Below are positions 12,799 through 23,272 of a DNA stretch of 64,000 nt, piece after piece. Within the stretch, counting starts at the first letter, position 1. Each line of letters begins with the position of its first letter. The notes beneath the pieces were generated by a model. That model was not told the origin of the DNA and ran no database searches. It saw nothing but the letters and a program-made list of their open reading frames with translations. Made by a program: the position numbers and the translations under genes. This DNA is from Paragonimus westermani (Eukaryota; Platyhelminthes; Trematoda; Plagiorchiida; Troglotrematidae): NCBI GenBank assembly GCA_008508345.1, contig QNGE01001000.1, positions 95,652-159,651 of the forward strand, read 5' to 3'.

Positions 12799-13500
12799 GT
12801 GCGATCCCAAACGAAGAGAATGCCGTCTACTTCACGGATTATTTTTTCAATTGTAAATTACTGTCGTGCTGGGGACATATGGGGTTCGTCTGAAACAGAG
12901 GTCTTGAAGCTCGTACAGTTTGATGACGGATATGTCCGGAGATTCCCAAAGAACTTCGACGAGATGACGGAGGCTGTAGGAATCAAGGCTGACCGGTCGA
13001 AGCTGACGGCCCTGCAGATGTTGCCCAAGGGCAGGGCGAAGACGTTGCTGGAGTCGGCGCGAAGGGGCTGTGCGAAGCTGGGGTGGGCCGCCATGAAGAA
13101 GGCGCAGATCACTGGGTTCAACAGTTCCACCGAATGTCAGGAGGCAATGAGGCGATCCAAGGGCGCCCGATGTGAGCCACGAGACGACACTTTTATTCAC
13201 GCCGTGTCCCTGCGGGTGACGTTGCTAAGAGCTCTGTCACATTTAAACCAGGGCTCAGAACATTGCATGGTGACAGATCAGTTCTTAAAGAAAGTGCCGC
13301 CAACAGTCCGGGATCAGCTCAGGGTTGCTCTCATCACACACCCGATCACCCTGGAACAGTTGGCTGATGCAGCTCGACAATTGATGGCAGAAAACTCCCC
13401 GACAGTCAACGAGTTGCAGACACGCGAACCAGGCGAACTCAATTACCTCCGAAGCGCATTGGAAAGGATGACTCAAGAAGTGGTAGTTGTGAAGGTGTAG
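12799..13500 (+). CDS. Gag-like ORF of Gypsy element 1
   Basis: This 233-codon frame reads like the capsid part of a Ty3/Gypsy Gag. A hydrophilic N-terminal stretch is followed by a helical region with VPPTVRDQLRVALITHP and LEQLADAARQLM, the typical end of a retrotransposon capsid domain just before the nucleocapsid. It ends in a stop at 13500. A CCHC zinc knuckle follows in another frame at about 13525-13585 (C-H-G-C, then GH), with its last Cys displaced by what looks like an inserted base. The true start is unclear: the first Met codons may be outside the ancestral gag, and similarity is persuasive only from about residue 35. Probably a relic rather than a functional protein. Confidence 0.7.
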   Translation: MRSQTKRMPSTSRIIFSIVNYCRAGDIWGSSETEVLKLVQFDDGYVRRFPKNFDEMTEAVGIKADRSKLTALQMLPKGRAKTLLESARRGCAKLGWAAMKKAQITGFNSSTECQEAMRRSKGARCEPRDDTFIHAVSLRVTLLRALSHLNQGSEHCMVTDQFLKKVPPTVRDQLRVALITHPITLEQLADAARQLMAENSPTVNELQTREPGELNYLRSALERMTQEVVVVKV

Positions 13501-14690
13501 GATGATGAGAACGGTGGTAACGTTTGTCACGGATGTGGAAGAAGTGGACACTGGCGAAGATTCGCTCACTTAACAAACAAAAATCGTACGTAAATAAACG
13601 TTTCACCGACTTTTTTGTCTGGGAAGGGAGACCTGGTGATAGGGCCGTTGATAAGACTGGTTCAAGCTGGGATAGAAATCAGAGACAGTTTGGAGTGTTG
13701 TTTTACTGAAAATGGGGCGGCGTTAATTAGCTCGAAGCCAGAATAAATTGTCCAGCCGTATGCGATGGTCGTTCGAACAGTCGGTGGGTTTAACCTAAAA
13801 GTTGATGGCCTGGTAGAATATGGTGTCGAATTGTTGGTCACATAGACAAAAAACCTTTCGTCATTTACCCCCTACACACGTCAGGTCATAATAGGAGCGG
13901 ATTTTCTTGACCGCGCTGATGCCTTGATTGAGTTGAAACAGGATAAACTCATGAAGAAATATGAGGGGTTACCATTAGTGAGAAAGCGCAAACCCCAGTT
14001 TGGACAGACTGAAGCGAACGCACCCAGAACGATACCAACTTTTGACAAACGGTTGCTGAATGAATTGTTGTGTAAATTTCAAGAATTGTTCGGTGTAGAT
14101 CAGCACTCGTATGGCTATTGGGACTGGGCTGAACAAGAAATCCCCATCAAACCAGAACGATTTCGGCCGTTCGGCCTCAGGAGAACTTCAATACATCTGC
14201 GGCTGGAAAGTGTGCAACAAGTAAAGGACATGCTGAAGGAAGAAATCACTGAGGAAGCTGATAGCCCGTTCATTTCTCCCGTCCTGTTGGTGAGGAAGCC
14301 TAACGGTAAATTTTTTTCAGCGAGATAACGGTCAATAAAGTGGTAGCAGTCTCAGCGGTTGCAGAGATTTTTGACAAGCTACGAAACGCCAGGGTATTTA
14401 CAGAGTTGGACTTGCTGTCCGGATTTTGGCAGTTTCCAATCAAGCAATCGGACTGAGATGAAACGGCATTTAATGTACGAGAAAGAAAACCTCTTCACAC
14501 GTATGCCGTTCGTATAGTCAGATGCCCCTTTCACGTTCAGACGACTGATGTTGAAAGTGCTGAACGGATTGAACAATACTGTTGTCTATGGAGAATATCG
14601 TCATCCACAGCACGAACAAGACGGAATATACATGACACATTTGACTCGTGTTATAAGAGATTAAACGAGTCGGTCTACGGATCAATAGCC
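13501..14690 (+). pseudogene. Broken pol (protease-RT) of Gypsy element 1
   Basis: After the damaged zinc knuckle, the retropepsin end is visible as VIIGADFLDRADALIEL (the ILG-type motif). The frame 13924-14328 then holds the RT fingers, with the block VKDMLKEEITEEADSPF and SPVLLVRKPNGKF. After a frameshift, motif A appears as VFTELDLLSGFWQFPIK near 14.39-14.45 kb. The motif C region near 14.58 kb reads VVY followed, in another frame, by ENIVIHSTNKTE, so the expected Asp-Asp pair is lost. The DTG of the protease was not found. Multiple stops and frameshifts make this non-functional. Confidence 0.8.
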
Positions 14691-14699
14691 CGTAGTCTC

Positions 14700-17190
14700 A
14701 ACTAGCGAAACAAATGGTAGTACTACTCTGTCAGCAGGTCGGCCAGGGTGAGGTTCGACATATTCCCGAGAAACTGCTGGTTAATTAAGGAACTAAGAAT
14801 TGACGACCATAGCAACCATGAAGTTCTGAGACCAGTGTCGTACGCAAATGAATGCTTTGTTTCAGTCACGTTGAAGCGCCTAACCCATGTGCTGGTTTCT
14901 TGAATAAACCTCCGTTGCGCCACACGCGCTGTTGGCTCACGATAATTTGAACTGCGGCGGGTATAGCGAATGAACGTTGTTATTGCTATTTTATAGCATG
15001 AATGATTACTTTGTACAGAATACTGATTACATTATGATTTTGTTGGCTAACGTGCTACATCATCACTACGACGTAGAAACTAGGTCTGGGTTTGTGCTAA
15101 GTACGTTTATGAGTATAATGGTGTATCCCTTACTAACATATATATATATGCTCGATAACGGATCCTAGTGTGGATTTGGAACATTTCAATAAACCGTTCT
15201 CTATCCAGTGTGTGCGTCTGTTAAATATCTTAATTATATATATATATTTATATTTATATACGCTGACTAAGTTCATTGGCGAAGTTCATATTGCTGAACT
15301 TTCGCACATCAGGTAAGCCATAACACTTTTTCACATGACTTGAGAATCGGACCTGAATCACCAGAAAGTCATCGAATTCACAAACAGTGCTACGTGCCAA
15401 GTACACGCTGGTCGGACAGTCTTGACAACAACACAAGTGATAGCCAGACAGATCGATTAGAATCAGCCCACACGCAAAACGAAAGATAGCCGGGAGGAAT
15501 GTGGGTGTTTGGTATGTGCCGAAAATGTACTTTCTTAGGAATTCGGAAAACATTCAGTATTTTAATGCCTGCGTTTGAAACTTTCGTTTGCTTGTTCTCA
15601 TCAGAGAAACATCATGGTTTTCAGATGTGTAACAACGCCAACGACTGCCTGTTCACTTTTTTAGATCGATCAATTTTGTTTACCATTCCACTGACGCTGC
15701 ATTTAAGTCGTCAACGTATGCGAGCTATCTGACAGTCCTCCAACGGCCTGACCAATAGCAAATATGGGAAATCGCTGAACCCAGTGTGGCAAGAAAAACA
15801 CTCATTTGGAACTATTTCAGAAGTATGCAGTTTACGGTTTTCCTGCCTTTTAGAGGTCACTTGTACAAACGTCCGCATTCCGTAAATTACAATGGGTATG
15901 TATGAGTAATACACGAAAAACAGAACAAGTTACGCTCATTGTTAAATATCACTGGTAAGAGCGAATTCCAGTTTACTGTATATTTAATACGCGATGCACG
16001 AAAGTGACGTGGTGCCATTCACCAGGCACGCGCTTGATGACATCACTAAGTTCGTTTGTATTCACACTTCACCTAGTTTGGTATTAATTGCCTAAGGGGT
16101 TTGGAGGATTTGTTGTTGACACCAGCCGAACTGGTTTGGTTTGAAGTGAAGTGAGTAAATGTTGTAAATACCTTGAAAATCAGCTTCCGGTTTTACTGGC
16201 AAACTAGTATTCGCAGGAACTTTACAGATTAGAAAAAGCAGAATTCGCGCTGGACCGTTTGGAAAAGAAAGGCAGGAGGGAAGATTGTTTCGGTTACGCA
16301 GGTTCAGTCACAAAAAGAATGCGAATGAGTGAATCAGAAGATAATGGGTGGAACAGAGGCTGAAGCACGGATAATCAAGCACACAACAAACACTGCACTG
16401 TACAGCACACAACAGTTGAGTACCGGCAACAATGACAGCGTCGGTGTATTTTTCCCCTACCGCAACGATTCTGAAGATCACTTTATCGGAATACTCGGTT
16501 TGATACCAGGGGCATGCGTATCGAGTGCGTGCGTGAATTCAACGACCGATGACGCATTTAAAACAGACTCGAGTGGACTGTTCCCAATTGGATAAACGCG
16601 TTTACTAAAATATCGTTCTGTGCAAACCAAATGGTCCATTCACTGTCACAGCTTTAGCGAGTCATCCACACAGTAGTTATTTGTGTTAGACAGAGGTAAT
16701 TCTCATAAGAAGAGTTTGGGTTGATGTCGGATTTGCTTTACCAGAATCACATCCCCCCTGAAAACCGGTAGTTCATTAAGAACTGCTACGGTTTACGCAA
16801 CTTGCTTGGGTGGAATAGCTGACGTGGTGTGGTAACTCGTTTTGTAGCCCTGTTTTTACCTTTCGAATGAGAGCGATATTCTTTACAAGTTAAGGACGTT
16901 AAGTTTGGAAATTCAGCTGAATATGGGAGTGCAATAGCAAATTGAACAGGGTTGTGAAACAATCTGATGACTAGTTTAAGTATCCACTTGGCTTCTTTAG
17001 CCACTGACATACTGCCGGGAGACAGGCTAGGTTTATCTCAGGCATTTGTGCTCAGACAGAGCTCGCCTGTGGTGCTGCCTACCCTTTCGTCTCCCAGAGA
17101 GTAATCTGTACTGCCCGAATGACCGCGTTGTATCTTTCACATTTAAATGTCTTTAGTGGAAGGTAGCTGCATTCAGCTCAGCAATCTAAT
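14700..17190. other. Intergenic DNA with TA-rich simple repeats
   Basis: No recognisable gene. Frames at 15254-15553 (-) and 16329-16595 (+) are below 100 codons and have no motif. Two short TA-type simple repeats lie near 15.14 and 15.24 kb. Confidence 0.55.
15234..15260. repeat. TA-rich microsatellite
   Basis: An alternating TA run followed by TATTTATATTTATATA. A shorter TA run is present at 15137-15149. Confidence 0.8.
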
Positions 17191-17194
17191 ATGC

Positions 17195-17465
17195 CTATTT
17201 TCAAGTTGACTATCACCCACATTTGATTGCAACGTTCGCATTCAGATAAACTTTGCAGACAGCCTCTTTCGAAAGGAAGCACTTGACTCGAGTTTCGCTC
17301 TCACGTGAGCTCATCGCTAATGGATATCCTTGCCACGGCCGGATATAAACTTCGGCCATTCCAATCATGAGGCAACCGTGTCAACCACTGCGCCATTCAC
17401 CTCACATTAAGTACGACCAAATGATCGAATCTAACCGCTCAACCACTCTCACTTGTGAGCAATAA
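17195..17465 (-). mobile_element. Hammerhead SINE copy C, near full length
   Basis: Read on the minus strand this is a tRNA-derived SINE. A possible extra tRNA-like block (TGGTTGAGCGGTTA) comes first, then box A TGGCGCAGTGG (complement of 17385-17395), a decayed box B ending TATATCC (complement of 17341-17351) 44 bp downstream, the hammerhead, the GAAAGAGGCT block, and a 3' end at TTGAAAATA. It pairs head to head with copy D. Mutations in the ribozyme core suggest it is an old copy. Confidence 0.85.
17280..17322 (-). ncRNA. Hammerhead ribozyme C, core mutated
   Basis: Same 43-nt layout as copies A and D, but the core heptamer reads GCGATGA instead of CTGATGA, changing two conserved positions. 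The distal stem I strand is AAGTG, losing the pair next to the cleavage site. Stem II, GAAA and the minimal stem III are unchanged. From known hammerhead requirements this copy should be inactive. Confidence 0.8.
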
Positions 17466-17596
17466 TCAGGTTGCCCGATCGTCTCGAGAGGAGACACAGT
17501 AACCGTCTTATTAACTTCAATCGATAACCCCGCGATTAGGGCTTCCAAGATATGTCGGGATCACTGAACTCATTAGAACTGCAAGGCGATATTTTG

Positions 17597-17640
17597 GATT
17601 ACTGATGAGTAGTCGGGGATTTGGTTTATTTTCGACTTGA
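17597..17640 (-). repeat. Inverted SINE 3'-tail fragment
   Basis: This block is the reverse complement of the last roughly 43 bases of SINE copy B (through CCCGACTACTCATCAGTAA). It abuts the 5' end of copy D without visible spacer, so copy D starts where the inverted tail ends. It also displays TTACTGATGAG on the plus strand, the same letters as the start of the hammerhead core. Confidence 0.8.
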
Positions 17641-17683
17641 GCGTTCAGGTTTGATAATTTGGTCGTGCCTAATGTGAAATGAA

Positions 17684-17738
17684 TGGCGCAGTGGTTGACA
17701 CGGTTGCCTCATGATTGGAATGTCCGCAGTTCATATCC
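17684..17738 (+). promoter_or_regulatory. Internal pol III promoter (boxes A and B) of SINE D
   Basis: Box A is TGGCGCAGTGG at 17684-17694, an exact fit to the TGGYNNAGTGG consensus. Box B is AGTTCATATCC at 17728-17738, which keeps GTTC and TCC of GGTTCGANTCC. The 44-bp distance from box A start to box B start equals that in a normal tRNA gene, which supports tRNA ancestry. Confidence 0.8.
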
Positions 17739-17756
17739 GGCCGTGGCAAGGATATG

Positions 17757-17799
17757 CATTACTGATGAGCTCACGTGAGAGCGAAACTCGAGTCTAGTG
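17757..17799 (+). ncRNA. Hammerhead ribozyme D, complete core
   Basis: The parts in order are stem I CATTA (17757-17761), CTGATGA (17762-17768), stem II GCTC/GAGC around loop ACGTGA, GAAA (17783-17786), minimal stem III C-TCGA-G plus the core A-T pair, cleavage site after GTC at 17794, and stem I TAGTG (17795-17799). All conserved positions are intact. ACTCGAGT is self-complementary, so two transcripts could share an 8-bp stem III, as proposed for other hammerheads with very short stem III. Predicted active; not tested. Confidence 0.87.
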
Positions 17800-18182
17800 T
17801 TTTTTTTCGAAAGAGGCTGTCTGCAGTCTATCTGAATGCGAAGGCTGCGATCAAATGTGAGTGATGGCCAACTTGAAAATGAATCAGATCCCCGACTATT
17901 CATCAGTAAACTGCTTATATCACTTCGTAGCTTTTAACTTTCAGTCACAGTGCCCACTATACCGCAGACTTTCGTGCCATCAGTGTTTAGTAACAAAGAA
18001 GAATTCATAGACCGTGGAATTTTGATTACAGACAAAATAAAGACCAGTAGTTTCAGTATTGAACATCGTGACAAACCGCTGGACGCACAATATCAATTTG
18101 AAAATGCTCCATACATTTCGGCACAAAAGCCGTAGTGCTGAAGGTACTCGGTCAGCCATGGGATTACAGGATTTTCGATATC

Positions 18183-18440
18183 TTAGTTCTGAAGCTTCAT
18201 AGAGGACGGTAAACATTCTGCCCTATCGATGATCTTCGAGAGGTCTGGAAAAACCATATCAACTGGTCTGCCTTCATTAAATTTCTTTCTTAAATCTTTG
18301 TTAGCAGCGGGTAAATTAGTCAAACACGAAACTCCCTCTCGAAATCCCTGTCGATACTCATCCAACAGCGAAAACCAAGTGAAGTGGTTGTGCAACTGAT
18401 CGCCAGTCAAAATCTTCACGACTTTTGGACGAACTACAAT
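18183..18440 (-). pseudogene. LINE reverse transcriptase fragment
   Basis: The minus-strand frame contains VVRPKVVKILTGDQLHNHF, then EYRQGFREGVSCLTNL (the Q-x-GFR-x-G-x-SC-x-TNL block of CR1/Jockey-type RTs), then VDMVFPDLSKIIDRAE (motif A; intact elements read VDF-SKAFD). Only about 80 codons remain, flanked by stops. It lies between the paired SINEs and a decayed SINE copy. Confidence 0.7.
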
Positions 18441-19039
18441 AAAAAGCAGTCAGCCTGTGGTTAGGTGGGTCAATGGGATCATCATCACAAAGGATGGGTG
18501 ATGTTGTTTACAACCTTCAGGCCTTAGGGAGCTTGTCTTCCAGGAGATATCGGTCAAACATTACACACAATGGTCATGGGAACACTTCACCAAACTTTTT
18601 TGACAGAATAGAAAAGATCAAATCAGATCATACTGCGGTGCTTTCACAAAACATCCATAGCTTTCGGAGCACGCCGTATGACGTGGAAGTAATTGCTGTA
18701 ATGAAATTTGTAAGAGTCGAGCGTGCTGAGGGTGTGCTTCTCTACACGATTGCAAAACCATTTTGGGCTACGTGTACTTAACTTTTTCGATAGGTATCTT
18801 TTGGTTCTGCAACTGTAACCAGTCCGAAAAAACTTAGAAAGAACACTTATTTATTAGTTATTGATTTAGGTAATGTCCCTTCTGGAGTCTGCCAGCAGCT
18901 TGATTATTACTGACAAACCATTGTGGTTGAGTGTTTGCATATGATACCTCGGTTGCGCCTAGCGTGAGGTCACTATTGCTGTAGTCTGTTTGGTCAACTC
19001 AATAAGGCCTGGCCGGAGCTCAGCAATAATGTAACAATG

Positions 19040-19175
19040 ATGTTAATCCTGACCAGCTCTATTAAGAACGAAACTCAAGTTTACTAACTCTTTTTGAAAG
19101 GGGCTGATTAAAAAATCTGTGGAAATCAAAAAGCTGCAGTCAGTGGTGGGTGTTTATTTCATGTCAATCAAAACT
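19040..19175 (+). mobile_element. Decayed hammerhead SINE copy E
   Basis: Similarity to SINE D is patchy but collinear. AACGAAACTCAAGTTTACT corresponds to the GAAA plus stem III region, CTTTTTGAAAGGGGCTG to the GAAAGAGGCTG block, and CTGCAGTCAGTGGTGGGTG to the following block. The CTGATGA core and the tRNA-like head cannot be made out. It is the oldest recognisable member of the family here. Confidence 0.55.
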
Positions 19176-19179
19176 TCGA

Positions 19180-22100
19180 ACCACTTCTCAGTGAACAGGA
19201 GGAATAGAATAAGATTCAGGCTACTGAGACGCAAAAATCGGGCTGGTACTGATCAATATGGTAACCCATGCAATAGAGCAACAACTATCAACTGCATTGG
19301 ACGTTCGGCGACTGGTGATCTTGTTAATAACTTCACTCCTGTACACTGGATGGATTAAATAGACTTTCTCCATAGTCCGGATGACGTTACCCCTCGTGTT
19401 AACTTGTACACTTTATGTGGGAATCTTTGTAAATATCCATTTTAATCAATTGTGTGTCGTCCTGCAAAATGTATGACCTTCACTTACTTTCTGTTCTGGT
19501 TACCACACCGCTGCCAGGGTTATTTTTATAATCCAGCAATGCAAAGCTGTAAAGATGTATGTAGTGTCTGATCAATGTCTTCTTCCTATTCGTTAGCCTT
19601 CAGAGAGATCCACCTACTCCATAGCACAATCGTTTTTCGAGCAAGGCTAACATTCCGCTTTCTTCTGATTTGATTGTGGGTTTATTATTGAATTTCGCAT
19701 AGATGAAGTTAGCTGGTAAGGGTTGAGTAATATCACCGGTTCTGGTGAGTATGTTATCTATTCAGCACTCGTAGGTAAGGCGATCACTGATGGCATGAAA
19801 GAGTTAACTTTCTCAAACTTTTGCCAGCATGCAACAAGCATAAGAGTGAACCGACTGTCACATCATTACCTACTCAGCTCTCTGATGAACTGAAGTGAAA
19901 TTTTTACGACGAAAGTATTAATGTATTACTAGTGAGTATTAATGGTTCATCTGATTTGTCGATGAGAATACTTGTCCATGTACATGCAACATTTAAACTC
20001 ACAATACTCTAATAAACTCCGGTCCATCCATATCTATGTTATTTAATGACCTGTAATCTAATGGTTTGTTTTGAAGTTCATAGATAAGAATGAACGAATG
20101 CAAACGTTCGCTCAACTCAATTTGTGAACATATTGACCGGCTTCCCTAACGGTTTGACTATGATCCACTACATCGTGAACACTCGTAACATTGAAACAAG
20201 TACAATCCATGAACTTGATTTCTCCCCAACCAGAACTGTGAATCATGTTAAGTAGGAAAGAATGAAGTCAGTATTTTGATGGGGTTTTCACATTTAATTT
20301 ATGAGGAAGCACTTTTCTATGATTTAAAGCAATAGCCTTTCTGTGTACCTCTTCACGTCAAGCTTGGATGCAACTTCTTCCAAACTCCGGCCACATCGAT
20401 GGGTTAATCACTTATCTGCCAAGAGGGCTTAACTCATCGTTTTGCCGCAAATGAATTACAGTGCACGTAACGTATGTCGTACGACTTGTCGACAGTCGTT
20501 CGGCATTCGAGCGAATGTAAAAACAACAGACGTGACTTTGTAGTCCGTTTTTGTCTCTGTGCTACGGGGTCATCAGTATACTCCTATGATAGTAGTCATC
20601 ATTTTGTCGACCGAGATCTAGTTAAATCATTTTTAACAGCATACCCCAGAATACTTCCTGATGAATACGAAGACTATTAAAATACAAAGTTAGGTTAAAT
20701 CGTGAAGGGGTGAGTAGAGTGCAATTACACGGAGTGTCGGGTTATTCGGACTGACTGGTCGTTAATCACCTTGCATCAGTATAATGGAACCTTGTCAGCT
20801 TAGTCATCAAGTAACTTTCTATTAAGGTGCTCATGCATTTGGTTATTTAGGGCGACGGATATTTACCATATACATGATCAATAACCTGGATGGGTGGAGT
20901 ATTGCATTTGCGCTTCGTGGACAATAACTTCACCAAGTACGGGGCCAAGTTATATGGTCCAAGCTGTGATGCGAAATGCATTCTGTTACCTGAACAATGC
21001 GTCCACCCGTTATAAATCCCACTGACTGTATCTAGACCACCCTGTTGGCGGTATAAAATAATGGGCTTTTATGTGGCCTCAGTGGACTGATTGTGGTTTG
21101 TAAAAGCTTGAAACCATATCTCCGCCACTTCTGCCAGGGAAATAAGCAGATGTGCAACATAATTAGTTTTTAAGTTAGCCAACGCACAATATAGCACTGT
21201 CTATGATTTTGGAGGTATTAGGTACTACCCCCTGAAATTTCAAGCTTCACTAGAATGAGTTACAGGATTGGCTGACAATGAACTGCCGGACAAAAGAAAG
21301 ATGGTGGTTAATGTGCAATTTTTGCTAAAGTCAGCAGGTGCAAAATATTCCAAGGTGAAAAACAGCACAGTTCGTTTATAACATGAATGTCGTTATCCAC
21401 AGCAACATTCCTAGAATGGATCACTGATGATATGTCACAAAGAGATGGCGGCAAGTCTCTTGGGAAAACACGCTGAACGTTGCAACTGCACACGCATGGA
21501 CATGGTTTGGGTGTCAAGTTGACTGCGTTAGTTTCAGTTTCCTTTCCACATAACTGTTGTGTAGTCATTAGCTCAACCCCAGCACTGTCGAATTTCTAGG
21601 ACTGCGAAAGAAATATTCCTCGATGGTCACAACAAGTGCCCTCTAAACACATGTCGTACCAAGTACTTCACGTGTAGCAAAATTTTCATGTGGGACTTGT
21701 CGACTTCTACATGAGACTGCAAAGAGCAAAAATCTCATTCATTCAGGTCTGGAGTAGATAAATTCTTCACATCCCATACTTAGTATGCATGGAGTTGTCA
21801 ACCTTGCACGGTTCGTGACAGTTCACCCTGACCAATTCATCCTGGCCACTGTGTATGGCGACGCTTAATCGCGCGCATAGCTCATATGGAGAATCGTGGT
21901 GTTTGCCGAACATCGTAAAATCCCATGAGAGTTATGTAAACCGAACCATATATTTAACGCTGCTTTACTAACACAAATGGCAAACAGTGTCGGTTCACCG
22001 CCTTAAGTTTGAGTGCAGTAGACATTCCGTACCATTATTAATTTTCACAATCGCATGGACTGACGTTCTAGTGAACCTCAGGGGTGGATTTGCCACGCAA

Positions 22101-22310
22101 ACACATTTAAAATTGCAGATTACACACGTCTCTCGGCTACCTTCCTCAGATTACATTTTATTCGATTACAAGGATAAAAACCGGAACTGATGCTAGCGCT
22201 TGCTTCAACAAACCTTCTTCCAGTTTGTACCATGGGACAAGTTGAGAGAAAACACTCCTGGGGGAAAATCTCGAGTGAGGGACAGACTAAGTGTTGGAAA
22301 TATTGATGCG
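19180..22310. other. Intergenic DNA without recognisable gene
   Basis: No protein motif, RNA gene or repeat boundary was identified on either strand. All frames are shorter than 90 codons. Confidence 0.55.
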
Positions 22311-22314
22311 AGAG

Positions 22315-22494
22315 TGTGAGGAACAGACTTACACTTTCCGTCTCATTTTCTTATGCAATTGTTTTATCATTCCAATATCTTGTACAGTTGATACATACGA
22401 TTCAACAATATACATTCTTTTTTATTGTACCTGATAATGTTGTGTGAATCCTACACATTTGCTGGTTATCCTATACAGTTCAATTATAATCACA
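22315..22494 (+). repeat. 5' LTR of Gypsy element 2
   Basis: Starts TGTGAGG and ends CACA. It aligns end to end with 25297-25476 through blocks such as TTATGCAATTG, CATTCCAATATCTTGTACAG and ACGATTCAACAATATAC. The ancestral LTR probably ran TG...CA. Confidence 0.8.
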
Positions 22495-22511
22495 ATATTT
22501 GGTGTCGCGCC
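22495..22511 (+). promoter_or_regulatory. Candidate primer binding site of Gypsy element 2
   Basis: Directly after the 5' LTR the sequence reads ATATTTGGTGTCGCGCC. TTTGGTGTC or similar is common at this place in Ty3/Gypsy elements, where a tRNA 3' end primes minus-strand synthesis. The tRNA species was not determined. Confidence 0.4.
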
Positions 22512-22629
22512 TTTGCATTACTTACAGTGATTACTGAAGTAGATCAGTTATCCACTAATTCAAATGTTCGAGAAGTGTAAGGTCAATTAGAGAGGTTTGA
22601 TATTCCGTGAATCACAAGATTTGATTTGG

Positions 22630-23265
22630 ACGAGAATAAGGTTGCTTTTCTTCTACATTTCGCCGGCATGAAAACTTGTGCCATTGTCAAAAACTTAGCT
22701 CTCACCGAGTCAAAAATCAATAGGTCTTAGCTGGCGCTAAAGAAAATACTCCTGCAACATTTCAGATCAGTTAATTTTGTAGCATTTGGAAGAACCAAAT
22801 TCAGTGTGTTAATTCGGTCGGGATCTCAAACGGTTCGTGATTTTGTCCTACAACTGCAGACACAAGCAGTCAAATGTGAATACTGTATCCACTTTGAGGA
22901 TCAGCTACGTGATCGAGTGATTGCTGGTACCAGAGATTTCAGATTATTCGTAAATTATGTGAAGAGTATGAAGATGTAAAAGAATTTACGAAGATTACTG
23001 AGGTTGTTTGTGCAGTTATTCCAGAGGCAACAATCCGAGGGCGAAACATGATAAAACATTCAAACCGTGTATTGATTTCCGTGCGCCACGATCATTCGTT
23101 CAGTTTTCTAAGGGAACTAATCCAAACTCAGTTCTACAACAATTTGGGAAGTACGCATCTTGTGGACACGATCATTCCCTGTATTCGCATCCACAGACAG
23201 GCAAAGTGAGTCATATCCAGTTGGCATGTAAGTTCAGACGTTTTTCACTTAACGACAAATTCTAA
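22630..23265 (+). pseudogene. Broken gag of Mag-like Gypsy element 2
   Basis: Capsid-like sequence can be read across frames: a block with NKVAFLLHFAGM near 22.64 kb, RSGSQTVRDFVLQLQ near 22.82 kb, and FEDQLRDRVIAGT near 22.90 kb, followed in another frame by LCEEYEDVKEF. The nucleocapsid follows in the frame 23008-23265, with YASCGHDHSLYSHP and VSHIQLACKF. These correspond to two tandem CCHC knuckles, typical of Mag-type elements, with several Cys already lost. Stops and frameshifts prevent translation as one protein. Confidence 0.7.
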
Positions 23266-23272
23266 TTCGAAC

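Larger units (their letters stand above)
12799..14690 (+). mobile_element. Ty3/Gypsy element 1, internal region only
   Basis: The plus-strand order is gag, zinc knuckle, retropepsin end, linker, reverse transcriptase, as in Ty3/Gypsy (Metaviridae) elements. RNase H and integrase are absent and no LTR pair was found, so the copy is truncated on both sides. Gag is open for 233 codons, whereas pol is broken into at least three frames. Its gag block (12.9-13.2 kb) looks richer in G+C than its flanks. Confidence 0.85.
17637..17906 (+). mobile_element. Hammerhead SINE copy D, full length
   Basis: This is the best copy in the window. It has a leader, a tRNA-like head with pol III boxes A and B, a complete hammerhead, the conserved block TTTCGAAAGAGGCTGTCTG, and a tail ending ATTCATCAGTAA. 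It has no coding capacity. A SINE with internal pol III promoter plus hammerhead is the architecture described for the SMalpha repeats of Schistosoma, although sequence identity to SMalpha cannot be judged here. The partner reverse transcriptase is unknown; the window holds several LINE families but none shares an obvious 3' end. Confidence 0.88.

Noticed and set aside
15596..15612. CTCATCAGAGAAAC as a possible hammerhead core on either strand
   Set aside because: The flanking bases give no stem II, stem III or cleavage triplet in the required places.
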